Shown here one piece after another: positions 8,176-16,185 of a DNA stretch of 49,921 nt (position 1 is its first letter; every line of letters starts with the position of its first letter). The stretch is from Halorubrum saccharovorum DSM 1137. Its GTDB lineage: Archaea; Halobacteriota; Halobacteria; Halobacteriales; Haloferacaceae. Location: positions 63,418 through 113,338 of the forward strand of contig NZ_AOJE01000020.1 in assembly GCF_000337915.1 (NCBI RefSeq). The letters are read 5' to 3'. Below the pieces are notes generated by a model. That model was not told the DNA's origin. It saw only the letters and a program-made list of their open reading frames with translations, and did not search any database. Made by a program: the position numbers and the translations under genes.

Positions 8176-9141
8176 ATGGTAGAGAAAACGCAGGTTGCCC
8201 GGGGGAAGCGGATCCAGCGTCGGACCGGGAAGACGTTTCACGTCGCGACTCGGCTGCTTCCGGAGCGGATCCGTCACCCGACGTACGTGCTGTACGGCTT
8301 CTTCCGGATCGCCGACGAGGTCGTCGACGCCGCGGACACCGCGCCGCCGGACGAGCAGCGGGCGGAGCTCGACCGGCTCCGCAGGGCCGCGCTGGGCGAG
8401 GAAGCGACCGACGATCCGGTGTTGGAAGCGTTCGCCGCGGTCTGCGACGAGCACGGCATTCCCGATGCGGACGTGAACGCGTTCGTCGACGCGATGGCGA
8501 GCGACATCGACACGGACCGGTACGAGACCTACGAGCAGCTGGAGTCGTACATGGACGGCTCCGCGGCTGCCGTCGGCCGGATGATGACGGCGATCATGGA
8601 GCTCGACGGGGAGGCCGAGTCGAAGGCGCTCCCCCACGCGACGAAGCTCGGCGAGGCGTTCCAGATGACGAACTTCATCCGGGACGTGCGCGAGGACGTG
8701 GTCGAGCGCGACCGGGTGTACCTCCCGCTGGAGACGCTCCGTCGACACGGCGTGAGCGAGGATCAGCTCCTGAACCTGGAGTTCGACGCCGACGTGGCGG
8801 CCGCGATCCGCGAGGAGCTCGCCCGGACCGAACGGCTCTACGAGGAGGGGGTCGCCGGGATCAAGTACCTCCCCGAGGACTGCCAGCTCGCGGTGTTGCT
8901 CGCGGCGGTGCTGTACGCGGACCACCACCGGCTGATCCGGAACCTGGGGTACGACACGGTGTCGACGACGCCGGAGCTGTCGTTCACTCGCAAGATCTCG
9001 CTGCTCGTCCGGACCCGCTGGAAGTGGCAGTGGAACAAGGATCCCGAGGCGGTGTTCTACGAGATGTGCGGCGGCTTCGACGCCGGCCGCGACCACCGCG
9101 AGCACGGGCCGCACGGGCCGGGGATCGCCCAGTCCGACTGA
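8176..9141 (+). CDS. crtB: Phytoene synthase
   Basis: A 321-residue enzyme of the squalene/phytoene synthase family, expected to join two geranylgeranyl diphosphates into phytoene, the first committed step to C40 carotenoids and on to bacterioruberin and retinal. Both Asp-rich metal-diphosphate motifs are visible: DEVVD at 47-51 and NFIRDVREDVVERDRVYLP at about 166-184. The start MVEKTQVARGKRIQRRTGKT matches typical haloarchaeal enzymes, so I place it at 8176 rather than at the start of a longer Cys-rich extension. It probably has a leader of a few tens of nt. Next come a small membrane protein gene (17-nt gap) and hisD. Confidence 0.95.
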   Translation: MVEKTQVARGKRIQRRTGKTFHVATRLLPERIRHPTYVLYGFFRIADEVVDAADTAPPDEQRAELDRLRRAALGEEATDDPVLEAFAAVCDEHGIPDADVNAFVDAMASDIDTDRYETYEQLESYMDGSAAAVGRMMTAIMELDGEAESKALPHATKLGEAFQMTNFIRDVREDVVERDRVYLPLETLRRHGVSEDQLLNLEFDADVAAAIREELARTERLYEEGVAGIKYLPEDCQLAVLLAAVLYADHHRLIRNLGYDTVSTTPELSFTRKISLLVRTRWKWQWNKDPEAVFYEMCGGFDAGRDHREHGPHGPGIAQSD

Positions 9142-9158
9142 ATGGGAGGCGGGGAGAC

Positions 9159-9368
9159 GTGAACAGGTCCCGGTTCGTCGGTCTCGCTCTCGCCGCGTTC
9201 GGAATCGTCTTCCTGTCGTTCGTCGTCCGCGGGACGACTCGGCTCGTCGCGCCCTACGAGGTCGCCGTGGCGCTGTCGGCGCCGATCCTCTTCGCCGCCG
9301 CCGCGTTGTTGGTCGGGCTGGTCGCGCTCGCGACGCTGGACGCGACCGGGATCCGGCCGCTGGAGTGA
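9159..9368 (+). CDS. Small two-helix membrane protein
   Basis: A 69-residue hydrophobic protein with two predicted membrane helices (about 5-22 and 36-60) separated by RGTTRLVAPYE. The GTG at 9159 is chosen because a purine-rich GGAGGCGGGGAG (9145-9156) lies just upstream and the gene begins 17 nt after crtB, so it is likely co-transcribed. An ATG at 9142 is out of frame. I do not recognise the family. A role linked to carotenoid membranes would be speculation from position only. Confidence 0.65.
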   Translation: MNRSRFVGLALAAFGIVFLSFVVRGTTRLVAPYEVAVALSAPILFAAAALLVGLVALATLDATGIRPLE

Positions 9369-9432
9369 GCGGGGGGTTCGGCGCCGGGGCGAGAGTCGGA
9401 ACGCCCTTTTGACCGCGGCACCGAGTCCGGGT

Positions 9433-10710
9433 ATGGATGTACGAACCGTCGCCGACCTCTCGCCGGCCGAGCGCCGCGCCTTCTTCGAGCGCGACGCGGG
9501 CGTCGACGCGGTCCGCGACGACGTGAGCGAGATCGTCGGTCGGGTTCGCGAGGAGGGGGACGTGGCACTGCGGGAGTTCTCCGAGGAGTTCGACGGCGTG
9601 ACCGTCGGCAACATCGACGTGACGGACGACGCGGAGCGCGCGCACGCCGAGCTCGACGACGCGGGCGACCCGGTGCTCGACGCGGTCCGCGAGGCGGCCG
9701 CGAACATCCGCGCGTTCCACGAGCGACAGCGCCCCGAGGACTGGCGCGAGGCGTTCGGCGACCGCGAGCTCGGCCGCCGGTTCCGCCCGCTCGATCGGGC
9801 CGGGGTGTACGTGCCCGGCGGCGCGGCGGCGTACCCCTCCAGCGCGCTGATGGGCGTGATCCCGGCGACCGTGGCGGGCGTCGACCACGTCTCGGTCGCG
9901 ACCCCGCCCGCCGAGGAGCTGAACCCGGTGACGCTCGCGGCGATCCACGAGGCCGGCGCCGACGCGGTGTACCAGGTCGGCGGCGCGCAGGCGATCGGCG
10001 CGCTCGCGTACGGCACGGAGACCGTGACGAACGCGCAGAAGGTCGTGGGCCCCGGCAACAAGTGGGTCACCGCCGCGAAGGCGGTCGTGCAGGGCGACGT
10101 GGAGATCGACTTCCTCGCGGGGCCGAGCGAGGTGCTCGTGCTCGCCGACGGGGGGGCGGACCCCGACCTCGTCGCGGCCGACCTCGTGGCGCAGGCGGAG
10201 CACGACCCGAACGCCTCCGTGGTCGCGGTCACCGACGACGCGGACCTCGCTTCGGCGGTCGCCGAGGCGGTCGACGAGCAGGTCGCGGGCCGCGAGCGCG
10301 AGGAGACGATCCGGGCCGCCCTCGACAACGAGGCCTCCGGCGTGCTCCACGCGCGTTCGATGCCCGAGGCGGTGCTGTTCGCCGAGGAGTACGCGGCCGA
10401 GCACCTCTCGATCGTCGCCGACGACGACGAGGCGCTCCTCGATCGGATCTCGAACGCGGGCTCGGTGTTCCTCGGCCCGTACTCGCCCGTGGCCGCGGGC
10501 GACTACGCGACCGGGACGAACCACGTGCTTCCGACGAACGGCGGCGCGAAGCGCTACGGCGGGCTCTCGGTCGATACCTTCCTCCGGTCGTCGACGGTCC
10601 AGCGGCTCGACCGCGACGCGCTCGACGGGCTCTCCGACACGATCACGACGCTCGCGGAGGCCGAGGGGCTGGAGGCGCACGCGGAGAGCGTCCGGAAGCG
10701 GTTCGAGTAG
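9433..10710 (+). CDS. hisD: Histidinol dehydrogenase
   Basis: A 425-residue NAD- and zinc-dependent enzyme that oxidises L-histidinol twice to L-histidine, the last step of histidine synthesis. Family motifs are present in order: VYVPGGAAAYPSSALMGVIP, YQVGGAQAIGALAYGT, GPGNKWVTAAK, the signature DFLAGPSEVLVLAD, the zinc-region QAEHDP, AAEHLSI, and a late GPYSPVAAGDYATGTNHVLP. The ATG at 9433 follows CCCTTTTGACC (9404-9414) by 25 nt, suggesting its own leaderless promoter. No other his gene is in the window, as is usual for dispersed haloarchaeal his genes. Confidence 0.96.
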   Translation: MDVRTVADLSPAERRAFFERDAGVDAVRDDVSEIVGRVREEGDVALREFSEEFDGVTVGNIDVTDDAERAHAELDDAGDPVLDAVREAAANIRAFHERQRPEDWREAFGDRELGRRFRPLDRAGVYVPGGAAAYPSSALMGVIPATVAGVDHVSVATPPAEELNPVTLAAIHEAGADAVYQVGGAQAIGALAYGTETVTNAQKVVGPGNKWVTAAKAVVQGDVEIDFLAGPSEVLVLADGGADPDLVAADLVAQAEHDPNASVVAVTDDADLASAVAEAVDEQVAGREREETIRAALDNEASGVLHARSMPEAVLFAEEYAAEHLSIVADDDEALLDRISNAGSVFLGPYSPVAAGDYATGTNHVLPTNGGAKRYGGLSVDTFLRSSTVQRLDRDALDGLSDTITTLAEAEGLEAHAESVRKRFE

Positions 10711-10795
10711 CCGCGGTTCGGAAGATCCAGTCGTCGGCCGTCGGCAGGCACTCGCCGCAGAAACGGTTATCTCTCGCTGTCGCGTCTCAGGCGAC

Positions 10796-11950
10796 ATGAT
10801 TCCCTCCCTGCCCGCGTTGTTCGAAGGGCTCACCGCGGTCGAGGCGACGGTCGCGGTCCTCGCGGTCTCCGTCGTCGCCGCCCTCGGGATGGAGTTCGTC
10901 GTCCTGCGTGTCGCCCGCCGGTACGTCTCGGCCACCGACTCCGGGTACGACGACATCGTCATCTCCTCGCTTCGCGCGCCGCTCGTCGTCACCGCCGCGC
11001 TCGCCGGGGTGTTCGTCCTCACCCAGGTCCCCGCGATCCGATCGTCCGTCCTCGTCGACCCGCAGCTGCTCGACGACATCTTCGGTCGGCCGTCGCTGTC
11101 GGTCATCGTGCTGGTGTGGGCACACGCCGCGAACGGCGTCGTGAACCGGGTCGTCGCCGCCGTCAACGAGGAGGGCAGCCGGTTCGACTTCGCGCCCGTC
11201 TTCTCGAACGTCTGGACGCTCGCGGTCCTCGTCGGCAGCGCCGGGACGCTGCTGTGGCTGTGGGGCATCGAGATCACGCCGCTCCTTGGCGCCGCGGGGG
11301 TCGCCGGCATCGCGGTCGGCTTCGCCGCGAAGGACACGGTCGCGAACTTCTTCGGCGGCATCGCGCTGTACTTCGACGACACCTACAAGATCGGTGACTA
11401 CATCGTCCTCGACGACGGCACCGCGGGGACCGTGATCAAGGTCGGCGTGCGCTCGACGACGCTTCTCACCCGCGACGAGGTGCTGGTGACGGTTCCGAAC
11501 GCCGCGCTCAACGCCGCGAAGGTGACCAACGAGTCCGCGCCGCAGAGCCGGCGTCGCGTCCGCGTCCCGATCGGCGTCGCCTACGGGACCGACATCGACG
11601 CGTTCGAGGCGCTCGCGGTCGAGGTCGTGGGGGCGGAGCCGCTGGTCCTCGACTCCCCGAAGCCGCGGGCGCGGCTCCGCTCGTTCGGGGACTCTGCGCT
11701 GCAGTACGAGCTGCTCTGTTGGGTCAGGGGACCGACGCGACGGCGGCGCGCCCAACACGAGCTCAACCGCGCGCTGTACAAGGCGCTGGCCGCGGCCGAC
11801 ATCGAGATCCCCTACCCCAAGCGCGACGTGACGGTCACCGCCGCGGCCGACGGCCCCGATCCCGGCGTCGCCGACAGGCAAGCGGGCGCTCCGTCGCCCG
11901 CCGCCGACGAGCCGGCCGCGGCGGCGCGCGACGGCGACCGGGCGGGGTGA
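10796..11950 (+). CDS. MscS-family mechanosensitive channel
   Basis: A 384-residue membrane protein. N-terminal helices (about 15-38, 58-78, 95-118, 140-160) lead to the pore helix and the MscS signature GVAGIAVGFAAKDTVANFFGGI. A beta domain follows (FKIGDYI-like YKIGDYIVLDDGTAGTVIKV, then NAALNAAKVTN), then an alpha/beta cytoplasmic domain. The tail is Ala/Asp-rich. It should open under hypo-osmotic membrane tension and release solutes, relevant to a high-salt organism. CGGTTATCTC (10764-10773) lies 27 nt upstream. The precise MscS subgroup is not resolved. Confidence 0.92.
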   Translation: MIPSLPALFEGLTAVEATVAVLAVSVVAALGMEFVVLRVARRYVSATDSGYDDIVISSLRAPLVVTAALAGVFVLTQVPAIRSSVLVDPQLLDDIFGRPSLSVIVLVWAHAANGVVNRVVAAVNEEGSRFDFAPVFSNVWTLAVLVGSAGTLLWLWGIEITPLLGAAGVAGIAVGFAAKDTVANFFGGIALYFDDTYKIGDYIVLDDGTAGTVIKVGVRSTTLLTRDEVLVTVPNAALNAAKVTNESAPQSRRRVRVPIGVAYGTDIDAFEALAVEVVGAEPLVLDSPKPRARLRSFGDSALQYELLCWVRGPTRRRRAQHELNRALYKALAAADIEIPYPKRDVTVTAAADGPDPGVADRQAGAPSPAADEPAAAARDGDRAG

Positions 11951-12002
11951 GCGGGGCAACTCGATCGTCGCCTCGGCGCCGCCGAGCGCCTCGGCGCCGC
12001 CC

Positions 12003-13058
12003 TCAGGACCGGTCGGCGAAGACGACCGCGTCGCAGTCGGCGCAGGCGCGGACGGCGCGCTCGGGGTCGCCGCTGACGCCACCGGGGCCGCCACAGCAGT
12101 TCCGGAGGGTCGTCTCGCGGACCGGCCCGTCGCAGACGGGACACGTGTCGAGGAACGCGCGGAGCGGCCGCGCCGCCCGCCGGGCGACCGCGTCGTCGAC
12201 GCCCCGCTCGCGGAGCGTCTCCGCGGCCGCCGTCTCCGCCAGCGCGACCGGGCGGCTCAGCCAGGCGTCGCGCCCGCCGGCGAGCAGGATCCGGCCGTCG
12301 TGGACCCGGCCGTCGATGCCGGGGCCGGCGAGCGCCGCCGCGCGCTCGGCGAGCGCCTCGTCGGGGCCGCGACGGAGCGCGTCGATCCGGTCGGCGAGCG
12401 CGGCGCGGAACGAGTCGTCGAGGAGGAGCGTCTCGCCGTCGTCGACGAGCACGCCGGCGTCGACGAGCGTCGCCACGAGAGCCTCCGGGTCGACCGGACC
12501 GCCGTCTCCGCGGCTCTCATTGCCCTCGTCGTCCGCACTCCCGGCACTCGGGGCGATGCCGGCGTCGTGTCCGGGACCGAGGGCCGGCTCGCCGACCTCC
12601 GCGTCGCCTTCCGCCGGTTCGCCGTTTGCCGGGTCGCCCTCAACCGGGGCGCTCTCCGCCGGATCGCCCTCAACCGGGTCGCCCTCCGCCGGATCGCCAT
12701 CGGCCGGGCCGTCCCCCGCCGCTTCGACCGTAACCTTCCCGTCGGCGAGCGAGTCGGAGTCGATCCCCGCGCGGTGGTCGGGCCCGACGTCGATCGGGAG
12801 CGGGGCGACGAGCCGCGGGGCGAACCGCGGCGTTCCGGGGACGACGTAGCCGCGGAGCCAGATCGCCGCGCCGCCGAGGGCGGCGGCGAGGAGGCCGAGC
12901 GACCGGCGGCGCCGCGAGAGCAGGCCGGCGACGACCGCGACGCCGAGCGCGTTGACGAGGGTGCAGGGGAGACAGCGGTTCTCGCCGGTGTGCTCGGGAT
13001 CGGCGAGGGCCTCGACCGCGTCGCGCAGGGCGCCGGGGCCCGACCGGTCGTCGCTCAT
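12003..13058 (-). CDS. Membrane-associated zinc-ribbon protein with acidic repeats, unknown function
   Basis: A 351-residue protein I do not recognise. Visible parts are an N-terminal region with NRCLPCTLVNA, one or two hydrophobic helices (about 35-70), an acidic low-complexity stretch of near-repeats of GDPAEGDPVEGDPAE type (about 105-150), a predicted winged-helix-like domain (VATLVDAGVLVDDGETLLLD), and a C-terminal cluster CPVCDG, CCGG and CADCD, probably binding zinc. Its ATG overlaps the stop of the upstream gene (13055-13516) in an ATGA, so the two are translationally coupled. A longer reading frame extends upstream but merely overlaps that gene. Confidence 0.65.
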   Translation of the reverse strand: MSDDRSGPGALRDAVEALADPEHTGENRCLPCTLVNALGVAVVAGLLSRRRRSLGLLAAALGGAAIWLRGYVVPGTPRFAPRLVAPLPIDVGPDHRAGIDSDSLADGKVTVEAAGDGPADGDPAEGDPVEGDPAESAPVEGDPANGEPAEGDAEVGEPALGPGHDAGIAPSAGSADDEGNESRGDGGPVDPEALVATLVDAGVLVDDGETLLLDDSFRAALADRIDALRRGPDEALAERAAALAGPGIDGRVHDGRILLAGGRDAWLSRPVALAETAAAETLRERGVDDAVARRAARPLRAFLDTCPVCDGPVRETTLRNCCGGPGGVSGDPERAVRACADCDAVVFADRS

Positions 13059-13516
13059 AGGTCCACCCCGGGAGTGTGCTGGAGCGGCTCGCCGTGGACG
13101 GCGCGGTAGGCGCGGGGGAACGCCGCGAGCCCGAGCGGCTGCACGATCCCGCCGAGCAGGGCGAGCCACAGCGAGCCGGCCGCCGTCGCCGCCGCCGCGA
13201 CCCCGACCGTCGAGAGGAGGAAGAGGGCGCTGAAGTAGCCGACCCGAAGGGGGAGCGTCGCCAGCTCGCCGCGGCGCGGCCACGCGCCGACGTCGAGCGT
13301 CTTCGCCCGGAACAGCGCGAGCGCGACGCTCCCGAACCCGATCGCGAGGAGCCCGGCGATCGGGACCGCGTCGGGGGAGCGCGTCTGGAGGACGAGCACC
13401 GCGACGAACGCGGGCGACGACAGCAGCGATATCTCCGCGCCTCCGAAGAACACGCGTTCGAGCCACTGAACCGCCCCGTCTCGTAGCCGTCCCACGGTCG
13501 CGCCGGTTGAACCCAT
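13055..13516 (-). CDS. Multi-helix membrane protein, unknown function
   Basis: A 153-residue protein with about four hydrophobic segments (LLSSPAFVAVLVLQT, IAGLLAIGFGSVALALF, VGYFSALFLLSTVGVAAAAT, LWLALLGGIVQPLGLAAFP). It is first in a two-gene unit, because its TGA overlaps the ATG of the zinc-ribbon gene. The pair may form a membrane complex; that is inference from coupling. A weak TATA candidate (CTATGGAT on the minus strand near 13547) precedes it. Confidence 0.65.
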   Translation of the reverse strand: MGSTGATVGRLRDGAVQWLERVFFGGAEISLLSSPAFVAVLVLQTRSPDAVPIAGLLAIGFGSVALALFRAKTLDVGAWPRRGELATLPLRVGYFSALFLLSTVGVAAAATAAGSLWLALLGGIVQPLGLAAFPRAYRAVHGEPLQHTPGVDL

Positions 13517-13643
13517 GACTGACAGCCACTCGGCGCTCGGGATCCATAGCCGTTCCGACGGAACCGAGAGGAGACGCGCGGGAGTCGAGAAGCGCGGTCA
13601 GTCGGCGGTCCGTCGCGAACGCGCGCGCTCGATCAACAGTGAG

Positions 13644-13654
13644 TGTTGGCAACA
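13644..13654. promoter_or_regulatory. Palindrome upstream of the ABC transporter TATA box
   Basis: TGTTG-G-CAACA is a perfect 5-bp-arm inverted repeat ending just before the TATA box. A site directly upstream of TATA/BRE often binds activators in archaea. The TrmB-type protein encoded at 18368-19444 is the obvious candidate; this is inference. Confidence 0.5.
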
Positions 13655-13656
13655 AT

Positions 13657-13668
13657 AATTATATATAG
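13657..13668 (+). promoter_or_regulatory. Strong TATA box of the sugar ABC operon
   Basis: AATTATATATAG, centred 29-30 nt before the ATG at 13693, is the clearest TATA box in the window and implies a leaderless operon mRNA. Confidence 0.8.
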
Positions 13669-13692
13669 GCGGATTTAGTAACAACAGCTGTA

Positions 13693-15165
13693 ATGGTCGA
13701 CAGTGAATCCGATCACGAGACCGGACGTGTGGGGGTATCGCGGCGACAGTTCCTGGAGGCGACAGGCGCCGCTGGGGCGGCCGTCGGGCTCGCCGGCTGT
13801 TCCGGCGGCGGGGGCGGCGACGGGCCGATCCAGATTACGATGGACAGCGAGTGGGCGGGGATCTCCGACTCGGTCAGCCAGAGCCTCCACGACGCGGGGC
13901 TCGACGAGGAGATCGAGATCGAGATCCTGCCGGGCGACTTCGAGTCGGGCGCGCGCCGGTCCGAGTTCACCTCGGCGCTGGACGCCGGGCGGGCCAGCCC
14001 GGACATCTTCATGATGGACTCCGGGTGGACGATCCCGTTCATCGCGCGCGGCCAGCTCGTGAACCTGAGCGAGGAGCTCTCCTCCGAGACGCTCGATTAC
14101 GTCCAGAGCGACTACCTCGACAGCGCGGTGAGCACCGCGAGCGACCCGGGGAGCGGCGACCTGTTCGGGCTCCCGCTGTTCCCGGACTACCCGGTGATGC
14201 ACTACCGGAAGGACGTCGTCGAGGACGCCGGCTACGACCCCGAGGGCGAGAACTGGGCGACCGAGCCGATGAGCTGGCAGGAGTTCGCCGAGATGGCCGC
14301 CGACGTGTGGGAGCAGAACGGCGGTCCCGACGGCGACGGCTTCGACTACGGGTTCACCACCCAGGCCGACAACTACGTCGGGCTCGCCTGCTGTACGTTC
14401 AACGAGACGATGACCGCCTTCGGCGGCGCGTACTTCGGCGACCACGAGAACCTCTTCGGCCCGATCGGCGACCGGCCGATCACGGTCAACGAGGAGCCCG
14501 TCCACGACACGATCCGCATGATGCGGTCGTTCATGGAGGGGCCCGACGCGGAGTACGCCCACCCCGACTTCCCGCAGATCTCGACGACCGACCTGCTGTC
14601 GTTCACCGAAGAGCCGGCTCGCGAGCCGTTCACGTCCGGGAACGCGATCTTCATGCGCAACTGGCCGTACGCGATCCCGATCAACCTCGACTCCGACAGC
14701 TTCGACCCGGCGGACTACGACGTGATGCCGCTCCCGTACGGCGTCGAGGCGGGCGAGGGCGCCTACGAGGGAACCGGCGGCCCCGCCGGGGCGCTCGGCG
14801 GCTGGCACCTCACGATCAACCCGAACACCCAGCGGCTCGACGAGTGCGTTCAGGTGCTGGAGGCGTTCGCCAACGAGGAGGTCATGACGAGCAACTTCGC
14901 CGAGGGCGGGTACCTTCCGCCGGACCCGTCGGTGACCGAGTCGGTCGACCCCGACGACGTGGGGGCGCTCGGCGACTTCCTGGACACGCTCGCGGTCGCG
15001 GGCCAGAACACGGTCCCGCGCCCCGTCACCGTGGCGTGGCCCGACCAGAGCCCGCAGGTCGCCTCCGAGGTCTCGGCCGCCTACCAGGCCGATAAGTCGC
15101 CGGAGCAGGCCATGTCCGACCTGCAGAGCTCGCTCGAATCGATCGAGTCAGACCTGGCCGAGTAA
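13693..15165 (+). CDS. Sugar ABC transporter substrate-binding lipoprotein
   Basis: A 490-residue extracellular solute-binding protein of the MalE/UgpB (CUT1) class. A Tat motif (SRRQFLE, RR at 17-18) and lipobox LAGC (lipidated Cys36) precede a Gly linker, so it should be exported folded and lipid-anchored outside the membrane. Typical features follow: SPDIFMMDSGWTIPFIARGQL, GLPLFPDYPVMHYRKDVVE, MSWQEFAEMA and, late, ALGGWHLTINPNT. It is first in an operon with two permeases and an ATPase. The neighbouring GH68 and GH32 genes suggest sucrose or fructo-oligosaccharides as ligand; that is inference. Confidence 0.93.
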   Translation: MVDSESDHETGRVGVSRRQFLEATGAAGAAVGLAGCSGGGGGDGPIQITMDSEWAGISDSVSQSLHDAGLDEEIEIEILPGDFESGARRSEFTSALDAGRASPDIFMMDSGWTIPFIARGQLVNLSEELSSETLDYVQSDYLDSAVSTASDPGSGDLFGLPLFPDYPVMHYRKDVVEDAGYDPEGENWATEPMSWQEFAEMAADVWEQNGGPDGDGFDYGFTTQADNYVGLACCTFNETMTAFGGAYFGDHENLFGPIGDRPITVNEEPVHDTIRMMRSFMEGPDAEYAHPDFPQISTTDLLSFTEEPAREPFTSGNAIFMRNWPYAIPINLDSDSFDPADYDVMPLPYGVEAGEGAYEGTGGPAGALGGWHLTINPNTQRLDECVQVLEAFANEEVMTSNFAEGGYLPPDPSVTESVDPDDVGALGDFLDTLAVAGQNTVPRPVTVAWPDQSPQVASEVSAAYQADKSPEQAMSDLQSSLESIESDLAE

Positions 15166-15177
15166 CGAGGGCCGAGC

Positions 15178-16185
15178 ATGTCAACCGACACGCGAGCGGA
15201 CGAGGGGGGATCGCTGCTCGCCCGGCCGCTCAACTGGCTGGAGACGCAGAGCGAAGAGGTGTACGCCTACGTCCTGTTAGCTCCCGCGTTCCTGCTGCTC
15301 GCGGTCGTCGCCTTCTACCCGCTGATCGAGACGTTCCGGTTCTCGCTGCTCGCGGACGCGGTGGCGTCGGCGGATCCGTTCGGCGAGTTCATCGGCCTCG
15401 ACAACTACGTCGACCTGCTGACCGGCGACACGAACTTCACGCAGCAGTTCATCTCGGTATCGACTACGGACTCGTTCCCGTTCGTCGAGTTCGGGGCGCC
15501 GTTCCTCCAGCAGGCGCTGTTCGTCACGCTGGCGTTCGCGATACTGAGCGTCCTCTTCGAGACGCTGATCGGGTTCGGGCAGGCGCTCGTGCTCGATCAG
15601 GACTTCTACGGCCGCCGGTGGGTCCGGGTGTCGATCATCATCCCGTGGGCCATCCCCATCGTCATCCAGGGGATGATCTTCTTCCTCCTGTTCAACCCGA
15701 CCATCGGCTTCGGGACCGAGTTCATGCAGTGGCTCGGCGTGTTCGGCGACAACCCGCTGTCGAGCAGTTCGGACTCGTTCATGATCGTGTTGGTCGCCGA
15801 CATCTGGAAGACGACCGCGTTCATGGCGCTGCTCATCCTGGCGGGGCTCCAGAGCATCGACCGCGGGCTCTACGACGTGGCGAAGGTGTCGGGCGCCTCG
15901 CCGTGGCAGCGGTTCCGGTACATCACCCTGCCGCTCGTGGCGCCGGCGCTGCTCGTCGCGATGCTGTTCCGGACGATGGACGCGATGCGCATCTACGGGC
16001 TGATCGACGCCACGGCGGGCTGTGAGACCGTGCCGTCGCTGACCTGCCTCGTGATCATCGCGCTGCAGAACAGTCGGCGCTGGGCGACGGCCTCCGCGGT
16101 GGCGTTCCTGACTGCGGTCGTCATCAGCGCGTTCGTCGTGTTGTACCTGCTCGCGCTGCGCAACAGCGAGGGAGGTGTCGCATGA
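15178..16185 (+). CDS. Sugar ABC transporter permease, MalF type
   Basis: A 335-residue inner-membrane subunit with six or more helices. The ATPase-contacting EAA loop is YDVAKVSGASPWQRFRYITL, followed by PLVAPALLVAMLF. A large extracytoplasmic stretch lies between the first and second helices, as in MalF-type subunits. It starts 12 nt after the binding-protein gene, and its TGA overlaps the next ATG (ATGA at 16182-16185), so the two permeases are translationally coupled. Confidence 0.93.
   Translation: MSTDTRADEGGSLLARPLNWLETQSEEVYAYVLLAPAFLLLAVVAFYPLIETFRFSLLADAVASADPFGEFIGLDNYVDLLTGDTNFTQQFISVSTTDSFPFVEFGAPFLQQALFVTLAFAILSVLFETLIGFGQALVLDQDFYGRRWVRVSIIIPWAIPIVIQGMIFFLLFNPTIGFGTEFMQWLGVFGDNPLSSSSDSFMIVLVADIWKTTAFMALLILAGLQSIDRGLYDVAKVSGASPWQRFRYITLPLVAPALLVAMLFRTMDAMRIYGLIDATAGCETVPSLTCLVIIALQNSRRWATASAVAFLTAVVISAFVVLYLLALRNSEGGVA

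Noticed and set aside
8164-11382. A 1072-codon open frame on the minus strand
   Set aside because: It lies antisense to crtB, hisD and mscS, whose motifs are unmistakable. Long antisense frames arise from the GC-rich third-position bias, and the translation is an Arg/Val/Leu-rich string without motifs.
12003-13655. An N-terminal extension of the zinc-ribbon protein to 550 residues
   Set aside because: The extra 199 residues overlap the whole membrane protein gene at 13055-13516 and are Arg/Pro/Ala-rich. The ATG at 13058 in an ATGA overlap is far more likely.
13670-13692. A TACT-N7-AGTA type TrmB box near the ABC promoter
   Set aside because: Only the AGTA half (13677-13680) is present; no TACT lies at the required distance on either strand.
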